Shown here: one piece after another, positions 63,827-64,000 of the stretch
How the letters are laid out: each line of letters opens with the position of its first letter
How positions within the stretch are numbered: the stretch's first letter is position 1
Assembly: GCA_035610835.1 (NCBI GenBank)
Contig: CM069447.1
Span: forward strand, 16,697,992-16,761,991
Origin: Ophiura sarsii
Taxonomy: Eukaryota > Echinodermata > Ophiuroidea > Amphilepidida > Ophiuridae
Direction: 5' to 3'
DNA length: 64,000 bases
Program-made: the position numbers and the translations under genes
The notes under the pieces: model-generated
Database searches by the model: none
Seen by the model: only the letters and a program-made list of their open reading frames with translations
What the model was told of the DNA's origin: nothing

Positions 63827-64000
63827 CTTTTAAAAGTTAGTATGGTTGTTATATTGGGAATGAAATAGATAATATTAAGCATGGTGAGCAAAGCGACATT
63901 ACAGTTATTATTATTAGCATGATTAGTGCATGCATTAGCGGCAGAGTTCAACAAAAGAGGAACTTGTAGTCCTATATTATACACCCGTGACTACATTACT

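Noticed and set aside
1..64000. A defence system, operon, CRISPR array or other prokaryote-style cluster
   Set aside because: Spliced genes, long introns and MITEs show this is animal nuclear DNA. No regularly spaced repeat-spacer structure is present; the spaced repeats are satellites or MITEs.

Overview
This is a gene-poor, repeat-dense window of animal nuclear DNA. It is AT-rich, has long introns with GT-AG splice sites on the minus strand, many miniature inverted-repeat transposons (MITEs), and long poly-G/poly-C runs. The domain types (LDL-receptor class A, SEA, type II membrane anchors) and the MITE load suggest a non-vertebrate metazoan, most likely a marine deuterostome such as an echinoderm or hemichordate. 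The species call is an inference. I see no prokaryotic features, CRISPR array, rRNA or intact tRNA.

All the convincing coding sequence is on the minus strand, so read it from high to low coordinates. I built exons by hand from open frames, splice motifs and strict reading-frame phase; nearly every junction closes in phase. Model A (63826 down to about 47702; its start lies beyond 64000) encodes a long acidic, Ser/Thr/Pro-rich cytoplasmic region made of at least nine in-frame exons. One membrane span at about 51.6 kb, a short Pro/Gln linker and a SEA domain (48.8-47.7 kb) follow. Model B (start codon at 39052; continues past position 1) encodes a 6-residue first exon, acidic cytoplasmic exons, a PPPY motif, a membrane span at 14.2 kb, a Ser/Thr-rich stalk exon at 12.0 kb, and at least seven LDLa modules. 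Four of these LDLa modules are near-identical tandem exon duplicates (2.2-5.0 kb). A fifth copy is destroyed by a deletion and by a MITE. The extracellular exons of both models use phase-1 borders, so A could splice into B's LDLa exons. The locus is therefore either two tandem paralogues or one gene with two promoters and two alternative anchors.

By region: 1-6.3 kb is the tandem LDLa exon array. 6.3-14.4 kb holds two more LDLa exons, the stalk exon with decayed duplicates, and the membrane exon. 14.4-22.5 kb is intron with a 373-bp duplication, TTAA-flanked palindromes and a tRNA-like tandem array. 22.5-31.3 kb is MITE-dominated intron, including a nested insertion. 31.4-39.1 kb holds the first three coding exons of B. 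39.1-47.7 kb is intergenic or intronic, with a LINE 3' end and large palindromes. 47.7-64 kb is model A.

The strongest new-looking signals are the symmetric-exon cassette array of model A, the tandem LDLa exon expansion with a precise TTA-flanked MITE inside one copy, the two-anchor architecture, and several MITE families whose arms are conserved but whose central hairpins differ from copy to copy.
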